From NCBI GenBank assembly GCA_900543825.1, contig UQSR01000004.1, positions 58,019 through 122,018 on the forward strand: a stretch of DNA of 64,000 nucleotides, read 5' to 3'. Below, piece after piece: positions 25,384-34,082 of the stretch. The DNA comes from an uncultured Mycoplasmatota bacterium (GTDB lineage: Bacteria > Bacillota_I > Bacilli_A > RF39 > UBA660). Numbering within the stretch: the stretch's first letter is position 1; each line of letters begins with the position of its first letter. Under the pieces are notes generated by a model. It was not told where the DNA came from. It made no database searches and saw only the letters and a program-made list of their open reading frames with translations. A program made the translations under genes and the position numbers.

Positions 25384-26256
25384 TCATCCATAAATTAACT
25401 TCAATCTATCAATCAATTCACTTATTATAACTGTATCTTCTATTTTATTTACACTACTGCACTTCTTACCTATATCTTTAAGACTACTACCAATATTATA
25501 TAATTCTTTATTATCTATTATAATAAACATATCGTGAAATATATCAGTACTAATTATTTCTATATTAGAGTATTCTTTTTCATATTTCTTTTTAGATATA
25601 TTATCTATATTCTTAGTATATATTTTAATATTAACATTAATATTTCTAGTAATATCAAATAACTCTTTACCAGCATAATTATCTATAATAATTATTTCTT
25701 CTTTGGCTTTACTTAATATATCTATAAGTAGAGAATAGGCATCATATATTTGTCCTTCATAAAAGATATGGTTATTATCCTTTTTAGTACTTAGTTTATC
25801 AAAAGATTCTTCTAATAAACAAACTCTTTCATCTAAATCCAATACTAAATTATTTATATATTTTTGTTCTATAAAATTATTATTAATATAGTTTTTCATA
25901 GTAACAAATGCATCCATTATTTTTATGCTCATTTCATCAGCCACTTCTGTTTTTAATACAGTTGCAAGCATGGCAACTCCTTGTTCTGTAAACACATATG
26001 GTAACGTTCTACTCATATTATTTGTGGTTTCATTTTGAAACCGCAACAATTTAGTTTCATTCTCTGTAAGTTGAAACATAAACCTTTCAGGAAATTTATT
26101 AATATGCCTTTTGACTGCCAAATTAAGTGACTTTGTCCCATTTTTGCATCCATAAAGTTTAGACAAATCAGAATCTAGCATTACTTGTTTTCCTCTTACT
26201 TCATATATTAATTCTTCTATTTTTATATTATCTTTAATTATTAAGTCATTCATCAA
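25384..26256 (-). CDS. ORF6N-domain protein with C-terminal PLD-like domain
   Basis: 290 residues. The N-terminal ORF6N DNA-binding domain (about 12-100, with VMLDSDLSKLYG, LNLAVKRHINKFPERFMFQL and PYVFTEQGVAMLA) is typical of phage and accessory loci. A coiled linker is followed by a C-terminal domain with HDMFIIID and YNIGSSLKDIGKK, which resembles a phospholipase-D/HKD half-site in which the usual basic residue after His-x is Met. Such fusions are often called KilA-N/ORF6N antirepressor-like. It is a lone gene between glmS and the ribosomal operon. SD AAAGGAG. Confidence 0.8.
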   Translation of the reverse strand: MMNDLIIKDNIKIEELIYEVRGKQVMLDSDLSKLYGCKNGTKSLNLAVKRHINKFPERFMFQLTENETKLLRFQNETTNNMSRTLPYVFTEQGVAMLATVLKTEVADEMSIKIMDAFVTMKNYINNNFIEQKYINNLVLDLDERVCLLEESFDKLSTKKDNNHIFYEGQIYDAYSLLIDILSKAKEEIIIIDNYAGKELFDITRNINVNIKIYTKNIDNISKKKYEKEYSNIEIISTDIFHDMFIIIDNKELYNIGSSLKDIGKKCSSVNKIEDTVIISELIDRLKLIYG

Positions 26257-26321
26257 TTTATCTCCTTTCTATCATAGTCTTATCGTCTATAATAATATAA
26301 ATGAAATAAGAAGTCAAGAAA

Positions 26322-26351
26322 AAAAGAGAATGATTTTACTCATTCTCTTTT
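26322..26351 (-). terminator. Terminator of the S10-spc-alpha operon
   Basis: AAAAGAGAATGA / TCATTCTCTTTT, a 12-bp perfect stem with a 6-nt loop and a T7 tract on the minus strand, just after rplQ. Confidence 0.9.
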
Positions 26352-26354
26352 ACA

Positions 26355-26696
26355 TTATACTAATTCTAAAATAACTTCTAGAGCGTTATCTCCTTTTCTT
26401 TCAGTCATTTTAATGATTCTTGTATAACCACCATTACGATCTTTATATCTAGGTGCTAATTCATTAAATACTTTATTAACACATTTTTCATCATTATGTA
26501 AAAACGCAAGTGCTAATCTTCTTGATACTAAAGTACCCTTTTTTCCATAAGTTACCATTTTATCAAAGCTTTTTCTTACTTCTTTAGCTCTAGTTTCTGT
26601 AGTAACTATTCTTTCGTTTAGAATAAGTTGTTTAGTTAAAGTAGCTAACATACTTCTTCTATGTTTATTGTCTCTTCCTAACTTTCTATAAGCCAT
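26355..26696 (-). CDS. rplQ: Ribosomal protein bL17
   Basis: 113 residues, starting MAYRKLGRDNKHRRSMLATL, the invariant L17 N-terminus, and ending with the VILELV strand. Sits by the exit tunnel of the 50S subunit. Last gene of the 14-kb ribosomal operon, 15 nt after rpoA and directly before the terminator. No cobalt-transport (ecf) genes follow, unlike Bacillus. Confidence 0.97.
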   Translation of the reverse strand: MAYRKLGRDNKHRRSMLATLTKQLILNERIVTTETRAKEVRKSFDKMVTYGKKGTLVSRRLALAFLHNDEKCVNKVFNELAPRYKDRNGGYTRIIKMTERKGDNALEVILELV

Positions 26697-26711
26697 AATT
26701 ACCTCCTTATA

Positions 26712-27674
26712 TTAATTGTTGTCATCTCTAAAAGATAATCCCATATCTTTTACTTTATCCATAACTTCTTTTAATGATTTTTTACCTAAGTTTCTAATTT
26801 TCATCATTTCATTTTCAGATTTTTCAGTTAAATCTCTAAGTGTTAAAATATTAGCTCTCTTTAAACAATTATAAGCTCTTACAGAGAAATCTAAATCATC
26901 AATAGAAGTCTCAAGTATTTTAACATTAGGATCCTCACTCTTAGAAATCATTAAACCAGTCTCATCTGCGATAGAATTAAGTTCAGTTAAAACTTCAAAA
27001 TGTTCAATTAAAATTCTTGATGCAAGTGCAAGTGCTTCTTCAGGTAAAATTGAACCATTAGTCCAAACTTCTAAAATAAGTTTATCAAAATTATTATTTT
27101 GTCCTACTCTAGCAGTTTCTACTTCATAATTAATTCTTTCAATTGGAGAATAAAGACTATCAATAGCAATTGTATTAACTTTGTTTTTATCGCCTTGTAA
27201 TAATTTCTTATTTTCATCCGCTACAGTATAACCTCTACCAGTTCCTACTGTCATTTCCATATTGATGCTTCCACCTTCAACCAAAGTACAAATTACTTGG
27301 TCAGGATTTAAAATTTCAATATCAGCGTCAGCTTCAATATCTCCAGCAGTAACTACTCCAGGAGTTTTCTTAGTAAGTCTAAGAACTTTATCTTCTCCTC
27401 TAGCATGATTCTTTATTACAATACTTTTTAAATTTAATACAATAGCAGTAACATCTTCTACTACTCCATCAATTTTTTGAAATTCATGAGCTACACCATC
27501 TATTTTTACAGAAGTAATAGCATCTCCAGGTAATGAAGATAGCATAACTCTTCTAAGTGCATTGCCTATTGTTGTACCAAAGCCTCTTTCTAATGGTTCA
27601 AGTTCAAACTTACCATAGAAATTATCTTTAATATATTCTTTAACCTTATAATCAGGTTTTTCAAACTTTAACAT
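26712..27674 (-). CDS. rpoA: RNA polymerase alpha subunit
   Basis: Scaffold of RNA polymerase assembly. 320 residues. N-terminal dimerisation domain (about 1-230: ERGFGTTIGNALRRVMLSSLPG) and C-terminal helix-hairpin-helix domain (about 250-315: DLDFSVRAYNCLKRANI, NLGKKSLKEV), which contacts UP elements and activators. Lies between rpsK and rplQ as in Bacillus. Confidence 0.97.
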   Translation of the reverse strand: MLKFEKPDYKVKEYIKDNFYGKFELEPLERGFGTTIGNALRRVMLSSLPGDAITSVKIDGVAHEFQKIDGVVEDVTAIVLNLKSIVIKNHARGEDKVLRLTKKTPGVVTAGDIEADADIEILNPDQVICTLVEGGSINMEMTVGTGRGYTVADENKKLLQGDKNKVNTIAIDSLYSPIERINYEVETARVGQNNNFDKLILEVWTNGSILPEEALALASRILIEHFEVLTELNSIADETGLMISKSEDPNVKILETSIDDLDFSVRAYNCLKRANILTLRDLTEKSENEMMKIRNLGKKSLKEVMDKVKDMGLSFRDDNN

Positions 27675-27695
27675 TGTATGCGCTTCCTTTCTTAA

Positions 27696-28082
27696 TTATC
27701 CACGTCTTCTTTTAGGTGGACGACAACCATTATGTGGAATTGGGGTTACGTCTGTTATTGATTCTACTTCTAATCCTGCAGTTTGTAAACTTCTGATAGC
27801 AGCCTCTCTACCAGCACCTAAGCCTTTAACTTCAACTTTAACTTTTTTCATACCAGATGCTACAGCTTCTCTACCAGCTGCTTCAGCAGCATTACCTGCA
27901 GCAAATGGAGTAGACTTCTTACTACCTTTAACGCCTTGAGTTCCAGCAGAAGCCCAACTAATTACATTTCCTTCTAAATCAGTAATAGTTACTATTGTGT
28001 TATTAAATGTTGAATGGATATGAACTACACCAGCAGGAATATTCTTCTTAGTTTTTCTTTTTCTTGAATTATATTTTCCCAT
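27696..28082 (-). CDS. rpsK: Ribosomal protein uS11
   Basis: 128 residues; GVVHIHSTFNNTIVTITD near the N-terminus and DVTPIPHNGCRPPKRRRG at the C-terminus are diagnostic. 30S platform protein. In the alpha part of the operon, 21 nt before rpoA. Confidence 0.97.
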   Translation of the reverse strand: MGKYNSRKRKTKKNIPAGVVHIHSTFNNTIVTITDLEGNVISWASAGTQGVKGSKKSTPFAAGNAAEAAGREAVASGMKKVKVEVKGLGAGREAAIRSLQTAGLEVESITDVTPIPHNGCRPPKRRRG

Positions 28083-28095
28083 ATTTTCCTCCTAA

Positions 28096-28461
28096 TTATT
28101 TTTTCTTATTAGCTACAACTTTACCTTTACCCTTACGAGTTCTAGCATTTCTACTAGTTCTTTGTCCTCTTACTGGTAAATTCTTTTTGTGTCTAGTACC
28201 TTGATAAGAATTAATTTCCATTTTTGTTTTAATATTCATGTTAACTTCTCTTCTAAGATCACCTTCAACTAAATGATTTTCTATTTCTTTTCTGATTCTA
28301 GAAAGTTCATCTTCAGTTAAATCCTTAGCTTTTTTATTTAAGTCAACATTAGCATTATTTAGAATTGTTTTTGATAAATTTCTTCCAATACCGTAGATAT
28401 AAGTAAGAGATATTTCAATTCTCTTATCATTAGGAATATCTACACCTTTAATTCTTGCCAT
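28096..28461 (-). CDS. rpsM: Ribosomal protein uS13
   Basis: 121 residues; starts MARIKGVDIPNDKR and has YQGTRHKKNLPVRGQRT near the C-terminus. 30S head protein contacting the 50S subunit and P-site tRNA. SD GGAGG. 13 nt before rpsK. Confidence 0.97.
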   Translation of the reverse strand: MARIKGVDIPNDKRIEISLTYIYGIGRNLSKTILNNANVDLNKKAKDLTEDELSRIRKEIENHLVEGDLRREVNMNIKTKMEINSYQGTRHKKNLPVRGQRTSRNARTRKGKGKVVANKKK

Positions 28462-28481
28462 ACTTTAATTTCCTCCTTAGA

Positions 28482-28595
28482 TTAACCTTGTTTTTGTTTG
28501 TGTTTTGGATTTTCACAAATAACCATTACTTTGCCATTTCTTTTAATTACTTTGCATTTATCGCAAATCTTCTTTACTGATGCTCTAACTTTCAT
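28482..28595 (-). CDS. rpmJ: Ribosomal protein bL36
   Basis: 37 residues, too short for some gene callers. Starts MKVRASVKKICDKCKVI and ends KHKQKQG, with the zinc ligands C-x2-C, then C27 and H32, so this is the zinc-binding form. Sits 12 nt after infA and 20 nt before rpsM, the standard position. Confidence 0.97.
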   Translation of the reverse strand: MKVRASVKKICDKCKVIKRNGKVMVICENPKHKQKQG

Positions 28596-28607
28596 TTATC
28601 ATCACTC

Positions 28608-28826
28608 CTATTTCTTATTATATACAATACGCCCTTGTGTTAAATCATAAGGTGACATTGCTATAACCACAGTATCACCTGGTAAGATACGTATGTTGTT
28701 CATGCGCATTTTACCAGAAACATGGGCAACTACTATGTGGCCCCCATCAAGTTCAACTTTGAATTTTCCTTGTGGTAAATTATCAAGTACTTTTCCTTGG
28801 ACTTCTATTAAGTCTTCTCTACTCAT
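28608..28826 (-). CDS. infA: Translation initiation factor IF-1
   Basis: 72 residues from the ATG at 28826 (SD AGGAG 9 nt upstream): OB fold with KFKVELDGGHIVVAHVSGKMR and RILPGDTVVI. Occupies the A site during initiation. The start overlaps the map stop by 8 nt, so expression is coupled to map. Confidence 0.96.
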   Translation of the reverse strand: MSREDLIEVQGKVLDNLPQGKFKVELDGGHIVVAHVSGKMRMNNIRILPGDTVVIAMSPYDLTQGRIVYNKK

Positions 28827-29577
28827 AATTATCATCTCCTGTTAATATTTCATAACCATCTCTAGTTATTATAATTGTATGTTCAAAGTGGGCTGATGGT
28901 TTATTATCACCTGTTACTATTGTCCAGTCATCATCAAGTAGATATACCTCTCTAGTTCCTAAGTTAAGCATAGGCTCAACGGCAATAGTCATACCCTCTT
29001 TAAGAATAACTCCAGTGCCCTTTTTACCATAGTTAGGTACTTCCGGATCCTCATGAAGATTACTACCGATACCATGACCAACTAATTCTCTTACAACACC
29101 TAATCTATGCTTACTTGCATATTCATAGATAGCATTAGAAACATCTCCCAAATGAACTCCAGCTTTTACTTTGCTAAGTCCTTCATACAAAGCTTTCTCT
29201 GTATGTTCGAGTAAATACTTCTTTTCCTCTGAAATATCACCAACAGGATAGCTCCAAGCAGAATCACCATGATAACCTTTGTAGCAGGCACATATATCTA
29301 AAGTAACAATATCACCATTCTTAAGTTTTCTCTTTCCAGGTATACCATGTACTACTTCTTCGTTAACCGATATACAAATACTCTTAGGATACCCTTCATA
29401 ATTTAAGCATGATGGATAAGCTCCTCTACTAATAATATAATCATGTGCCATCTTATCAAGTTCACCAGTAGTTATACCAGGTTTTATATATGGTTTTAAA
29501 TACTGATGAGTATCATAAACTATTTTACCTGCTATTCTCATAAGTGATAATTCATATTCACTCTTAATTGTAATCAT
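28819..29577 (-). CDS. map: Methionine aminopeptidase
   Basis: Removes the initiator Met. 252 residues, type I. Metal ligands appear in TLDICACYKGYHGDSAW (two Asp), ELVGHGIGSNLHEDP (His), VEPML (Glu) and SAHFEHT (His/Glu region). Starts with a 1-nt overlap on the adk stop and uses TAG as stop. Confidence 0.96.
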   Translation of the reverse strand: MITIKSEYELSLMRIAGKIVYDTHQYLKPYIKPGITTGELDKMAHDYIISRGAYPSCLNYEGYPKSICISVNEEVVHGIPGKRKLKNGDIVTLDICACYKGYHGDSAWSYPVGDISEEKKYLLEHTEKALYEGLSKVKAGVHLGDVSNAIYEYASKHRLGVVRELVGHGIGSNLHEDPEVPNYGKKGTGVILKEGMTIAVEPMLNLGTREVYLLDDDWTIVTGDNKPSAHFEHTIIITRDGYEILTGDDNYE

Positions 29578-30230
29578 TATTTAATTACCTTCTTAACTTC
29601 TTCAAATACTTCGTCAGCAGTTAAATTACTAACTTCAATCTTAACTAAATTATTTTTCTTTTCATAATACTCTATCAAAGGATAAGTTTCTTTCATATAA
29701 GTATCAAATCTTGTAATAAATGTTTCCTTATTATCGTCTCCCCTAGTCTTAAGTGTTCCACCACAAGCATCACATATGCCTTCTTTTATTGGTGCAAGTT
29801 CTTTATTATCTAGATTATAAGATAAACCACATTTAGAACAAACAACTCTTGATAACGCCCTTTTCATAGCGGTATCTTTATCAATATCTAAAAATATAAC
29901 AACTCCCATATCATATGATAATTCTTTTAATAAATCATCATAAATCTCTGCTTGTTTAATATTTCTAGGATAACCATCTAATATATAACCTTTTTTAGCA
30001 TCTTTTAAAGATAGTCTTTTCTTTAATAATTTAGTAATAACTTCATCACTTACAAATTCTCCCCTAGCCATAGCATCTTTAATTTCTACTCCTAGCTTAG
30101 TTTGATTTGCAATCTCATCTCTTAATAAGTCACCAGTTGATATATGAGGAATATTATATTTTTCACATACTAAAGCTGATGCTGTTCCCTTTCCTGCAGC
30201 AGGAGGGGCAATAAATATAATATTCTTCAT
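29577..30230 (-). CDS. adk: Adenylate kinase, zinc-LID type with variant P-loop
   Basis: Interconverts AMP, ADP and ATP. 217 residues. The P-loop reads APPAAGKGT instead of the common GxPGAGKGT: the first and fourth Gly are replaced by Ala. The rest is normal: HISTGDLLRDEI, GYPRNIKQAE, and a four-Cys zinc LID (CSKCGLSYN...CDACGG). Between secY and map as in Bacillus, with 1-nt spacing and overlap. Confidence 0.93.
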   Translation of the reverse strand: MKNIIFIAPPAAGKGTASALVCEKYNIPHISTGDLLRDEIANQTKLGVEIKDAMARGEFVSDEVITKLLKKRLSLKDAKKGYILDGYPRNIKQAEIYDDLLKELSYDMGVVIFLDIDKDTAMKRALSRVVCSKCGLSYNLDNKELAPIKEGICDACGGTLKTRGDDNKETFITRFDTYMKETYPLIEYYEKKNNLVKIEVSNLTADEVFEEVKKVIK

Positions 30231-30231
30231 T

Positions 30232-31494
30232 TTATCTAGCTCCTTTATAACTTCTATTTATTAGACTACTTTCAAGTTGTCTGCATGTCTCAATAGCAAC
30301 ACCTACAACAATTAGTACTCCAGTACCACCAATTCTTACTGATGCTGGAAGACCAGTAGATATAAAACTACTAAATACAATTGGAAGACCTGCTATAATA
30401 GCAATAAAAGTAGATCCTAAGAAAGTAATTCTATTTAATATTTTTTTAATATAATTTTCAGTTTCTACTCCTGGTCTAATACCTGGAATATAACCACCAT
30501 TCCTATTAAGATTCTTAGCAAGTTCTTTTGGATTAATTTGCATATTTGTATAGAAATAACCAAATACAAATATAAGTATCATATAAAGCACAAATCCTAC
30601 AGGAGTTGAATAATCAATATATTTAGATACAAATAAACTAAATCCCGAATCACTACCTAAGATACCAGCTATAAAAGTAGGAATGGAAAGTAATACTGAT
30701 GCAAATATAACAGGCATTACACCAGCAGAATTAATTTTAAATGGAATATAATTTTGCTTTTGACCATAACTAGCAGTTGTTCTATTAGAATATTGAATAG
30801 GTATTCTTCTTTCAGAACACTCTTCAAATACAACACCTACAACAATAAGTAAGTATAATAGAACAAATAAACTAAATCCTACTATACCAATAAATAAAGA
30901 TCCTGTACGACTAGTAACTAATGTACTAAATGTATCAATAAACATTTTAGGTACAGTAGAAATAATACCAGCCATAATAATTAATGAAATACCATTACCA
31001 ATACCCTTTTGCGTAATTTGGTCTCCTAACCATAATAATAAGGCAGTACCACCAGTTAAAATAATTGCAATTTCAAAGTATTGAATAGTAGAAGCACCTT
31101 TTATAAAAGTAAATGCCATAGCAAATCCTTGAACAAAAGCAATTACAATACCAAGATATCTATTTATTTGATTAATTTTTTGTCTTCCTTGTTCTCCACT
31201 TTCCTTAAGTTCAGTAAAGTAAGGAACAATGTCCATTTGCAATATTCCAGTTATAATACTAGCGGAAATATAAGGCATAACACCTAGAGCAAATATTGAA
31301 AAGTTCTTAAGTGCTCCACCACCAATAGCATTATAAAGTTCCCATAATCCTAAACTAGATATAGCTCCTTCAGTTCCTGGTACCGGAATAGTAGTACCAA
31401 GCGCAAATATTAGTAGTCCTATTAAGGTAAAACTAATTCTCTTCCTAATATCTTTATTTTTAGGACTAAAGATTAATTTTAGATTTTTAAACAT
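30232..31494 (-). CDS. secY: Protein translocase subunit SecY
   Basis: Channel of the Sec translocon. 420 residues with ten predicted transmembrane helices. Signatures: LGVMPYISASIITGILQ, PYFTELKESGEQGRQKINQ, GIGNGISLIIMAGI and QINPKELAKNLNRNGGYIPGIRPG (motif given in two parts by position about 315-340). It abuts rplO with no gap. Confidence 0.97.
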   Translation of the reverse strand: MFKNLKLIFSPKNKDIRKRISFTLIGLLIFALGTTIPVPGTEGAISSLGLWELYNAIGGGALKNFSIFALGVMPYISASIITGILQMDIVPYFTELKESGEQGRQKINQINRYLGIVIAFVQGFAMAFTFIKGASTIQYFEIAIILTGGTALLLWLGDQITQKGIGNGISLIIMAGIISTVPKMFIDTFSTLVTSRTGSLFIGIVGFSLFVLLYLLIVVGVVFEECSERRIPIQYSNRTTASYGQKQNYIPFKINSAGVMPVIFASVLLSIPTFIAGILGSDSGFSLFVSKYIDYSTPVGFVLYMILIFVFGYFYTNMQINPKELAKNLNRNGGYIPGIRPGVETENYIKKILNRITFLGSTFIAIIAGLPIVFSSFISTGLPASVRIGGTGVLIVVGVAIETCRQLESSLINRSYKGAR

Positions 31495-31938
31495 CTAAAT
31501 CACCTCAGTTTTTCCACCAATATTTTCTATCTTTTCTTTAGCAGTCTTAGTAAATGCATTAACTCTTACAGTAAGTTTCTTAGTAAGTTCACCATTTCCT
31601 AAAACTTTAACGCCATCTAATTCCTTTTTGATAAGTCCTACTTCTTTAAGTAGTTTAATATCAACTACAGTTCCATCTTCAAATCTATTTAAATCTGAAA
31701 CATTTACAGTACTATATACTGTTCTAAAATTATAATTGTTGAATCCTCTTTTTGATAATCTTCTAAATAGTGGTAATTGACCTCCTTCAAAACCAGGTCT
31801 TACTCCGCCACCACTTCTAGCATTTTGTCCTTTTTCACCTTTGCCACTAGTCTTACCAGTTCCAGAACCTTGTCCACGACCAACTCTTTTTCTTGCTTTA
31901 ACAGAACCTTCTAGTGAATTTAATTCATGTAATTTCAT
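31495..31938 (-). CDS. rplO: Ribosomal protein uL15
   Basis: 147 residues; MKLHELNSLEGS start and the Gly/Lys/Arg-rich loop KRVGRGQGSGTGKTSGKGEK are diagnostic. Its ATG overlaps the rpsE stop (TAATG), leaving no room for rpmD (uL30), which normally sits between them. Confidence 0.97.
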   Translation of the reverse strand: MKLHELNSLEGSVKARKRVGRGQGSGTGKTSGKGEKGQNARSGGGVRPGFEGGQLPLFRRLSKRGFNNYNFRTVYSTVNVSDLNRFEDGTVVDIKLLKEVGLIKKELDGVKVLGNGELTKKLTVRVNAFTKTAKEKIENIGGKTEVI

Positions 31939-32510
31939 TATCTCAACTCCTCAACTTTCTTATCTCTTAAATAAGCAACATGACTTGGAGACTTTTGCAT
32001 TTTTAAAGCATTAAGAGTAGCTCTAGCAGCATTAATTTTAGTGCTTGATCCTTGGCTCTTAGAAAGAACATCTTTAACACCAGCAAGTTCTAATACATCT
32101 CTAACTGGTCCTCCAGCTTTAACTCCAGTACCTTCCTTAGCAGGTTTAAGCATAACTTTGCATGCTCCTTCTTTAACAATAATATCATGTGAAATAGTCC
32201 TATTATCAATTAGATTAACTTTAATTAAATTTTTACTTGCAGTTTGTGTAGCCTTTTTAACTGCATCTGGCATTTCTTTAGCCTTACCAGTTCCAAGACC
32301 AACCATACCTTTTCTATTTCCTACTACTACAGTAGCAGCAAATCTGAATTGGCGTCCACCTTTAACAACTTTAGTTACCCTTTTAATTTCAATAACCTTA
32401 TCTTCTAAATCAGATTTTGGTTTATTAGGTCTATTATTGTTTCTAGGTCTTTTTTTATCGAATTTACGGTTGTTTTCTTTAACTTCAACCTTTTTCTTAT
32501 CTTCGTTCAT
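31938..32510 (-). CDS. rpsE: Ribosomal protein uS5 with basic N-terminal extension
   Basis: 190 residues. Core motifs VVKGGRQFRFAATVVVGN and LAGVKDVLSKSQGSSTKIN. The first 35 residues are an added Lys/Arg/Asn-rich tail (KFDKKRPRNNNRPNKPK) absent from E. coli S5. Fidelity protein of the 30S body. Followed directly by rplO instead of rpmD. Confidence 0.96.
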   Translation of the reverse strand: MNEDKKKVEVKENNRKFDKKRPRNNNRPNKPKSDLEDKVIEIKRVTKVVKGGRQFRFAATVVVGNRKGMVGLGTGKAKEMPDAVKKATQTASKNLIKVNLIDNRTISHDIIVKEGACKVMLKPAKEGTGVKAGGPVRDVLELAGVKDVLSKSQGSSTKINAARATLNALKMQKSPSHVAYLRDKKVEELR

Positions 32511-32529
32511 TCTTTTTCCTCCTAGCGCC

Positions 32530-32892
32530 TTAGAATTCTAATCCGTTTTCACGTGCAGCTTCTGCAAGAGCTTTAACACGTCCATGATAAAGATATCCAC
32601 CTCTATCAAATACAACGGCATTAATTTTAGCTTTCTTAGCTCTCTTTGCAATTTCAGCTCCGATTACTTTAGCAGCTTCTACATTACCACCATTTTTGAT
32701 TTTTAAATCTTTTTCTAAAGTAGTAGCAGAAACTAAAGTAACACCTTTAACATCATCAATGATTTGAGCTTCAATATTTGCATTAGATCTGAAGACACAT
32801 AATCTAGGTCTTTCACTAGTACCAGATAAATTTTCTCTGATTCTCTCGTGTCTTACTTTTCTCATTTCATTTTTTGAAACTTTCTTTATCAT
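32530..32892 (-). CDS. rplR: Ribosomal protein uL18
   Basis: 120 residues; RVRHERIR-type 5S rRNA-binding start (here KVRHERIRENLSGT), RLCVFRSNANIEAQIIDD and the C-terminus GRVKALAEAARENGLEF are diagnostic. 19 nt on each side to rplF and rpsE. Confidence 0.97.
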   Translation of the reverse strand: MIKKVSKNEMRKVRHERIRENLSGTSERPRLCVFRSNANIEAQIIDDVKGVTLVSATTLEKDLKIKNGGNVEAAKVIGAEIAKRAKKAKINAVVFDRGGYLYHGRVKALAEAARENGLEF

Positions 32893-32911
32893 ATAGAATC
32901 TCCTTTACTTA

Positions 32912-33451
32912 TTATTTAGAAGCTTTCTTTCCTTCTTTACGACGAATTACTTCACCTTTATATTTAATACCTTTTCCTTTATAAGGTTCAGGTTTTCTTA
33001 CTTTTCTTATATTAGCAGCAAATTCACCGATTTTTTCTTTATCAATACCAGATAATTCTATTTCAGTATTACTGATACCTTTAACAGTAATTCCATCTGG
33101 AACTTCCATAACTACAGGATGAGAGTAACCAGCATTAATAGTAAGCTTATTTCCTTGTGGATTAAACTTATAACCAACACCAACAATTTCTAATCCCTTA
33201 GTATATCCTTCACTAACGCCAATAATCATATTTTTAATATTAGCATTAGTAGTACCATGCATAGCATGAGTAAATTTATCATCTTTAAGTGGAGTTACAG
33301 CAACACCTTCTTCACTTACTTTTACTTCAATATTCTTAACTAAATTTAAAGTAAGTTCTCCTTTAGGTCCTTTTACTGTAACAACATTATTTTCTACATT
33401 AACATTAACATTTTCAGGAACAGATAAAACTCTTTTACCAATACGGCTCAT
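32912..33451 (-). CDS. rplF: Ribosomal protein uL6
   Basis: 179 residues in two related domains; MSRIGKRVLSVPENV start and the C-terminal signature RKPEPYKGKGIKYKGEVIRR. Near the factor-binding site of the 50S subunit. Confidence 0.97.
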   Translation of the reverse strand: MSRIGKRVLSVPENVNVNVENNVVTVKGPKGELTLNLVKNIEVKVSEEGVAVTPLKDDKFTHAMHGTTNANIKNMIIGVSEGYTKGLEIVGVGYKFNPQGNKLTINAGYSHPVVMEVPDGITVKGISNTEIELSGIDKEKIGEFAANIRKVRKPEPYKGKGIKYKGEVIRRKEGKKASK

Positions 33452-33461
33452 TTATTTCACC

Positions 33462-33851
33462 TTACCATACATAAGCAATTACTTCTCCACCTAAAGCTAA
33501 TTTTCTTGCTTCTTTATCAGTCATAATACCTTTAGATGTAGATATAATAGCAATTCCTAAACCATTTAAAACTGTAGGAAGTTCTTCTGCTTTAGCATAA
33601 ACTCTAAGTCCTGGTTTTGAAATTCTCTTAAGTCCAGTAATTACTCTTTCTTTATTTTTATATTTTAAAGTTAATGTTATTGTACCTTGAACGTTATCAT
33701 TGTTCACACTATAATCTTCAATAAATCCTTCATCTTTTAAAATTTTAGCAATTTCTAATTTTACTTTAGATGCTGGGATTTCTACTTTTGAAGCTCTATT
33801 TTGATTAGCATTACGTATTCTTGTAAGCATATCTGCGATTGGATCTGTCAT
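33462..33851 (-). CDS. rpsH: Ribosomal protein uS8
   Basis: 129 residues; MTDPIADMLTRIRNANQ at the start and ISTSKGIMTDKEARKLALGG near the end. Central 30S assembly protein. 31 nt after rpsN. Confidence 0.97.
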   Translation of the reverse strand: MTDPIADMLTRIRNANQNRASKVEIPASKVKLEIAKILKDEGFIEDYSVNNDNVQGTITLTLKYKNKERVITGLKRISKPGLRVYAKAEELPTVLNGLGIAIISTSKGIMTDKEARKLALGGEVIAYVW

Positions 33852-33882
33852 TTTTAAATCCCTCCTTCTTTTATTTCAAGTC

Positions 33883-34068
33883 TTACCAACTTGATTTCTT
33901 TACACCAGGTATTTGACCTTTATAAGCAAGTTCTCTGAAACAAATACGGCAAATACCATATTTTTTAAGAACAGCATGAGGTCTTCCACAAATTTTACAT
34001 CTAGTGTATTTTCTAACCTTATATTTAGGTTCTCTTTCTGATTTTACAACCATTGATTTTCTTGCCAT
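33883..34068 (-). CDS. rpsN: Ribosomal protein uS14, zinc-binding type Z
   Basis: 61 residues, the short Cys4 form: CKICGRPH and CRICFRELA provide two C-x2-C pairs. The zinc-free form is longer (about 89-101 aa). Position between rplE and rpsH is standard. Confidence 0.97.
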   Translation of the reverse strand: MARKSMVVKSEREPKYKVRKYTRCKICGRPHAVLKKYGICRICFRELAYKGQIPGVKKSSW

Positions 34069-34082
34069 CTTAATTCCTCTCC

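Noticed and set aside
32041..32541. Plus-strand 166-codon ORF antisense to rpsE
   Set aside because: The opposite frame is an unmistakable ribosomal protein; this is a codon-bias shadow.
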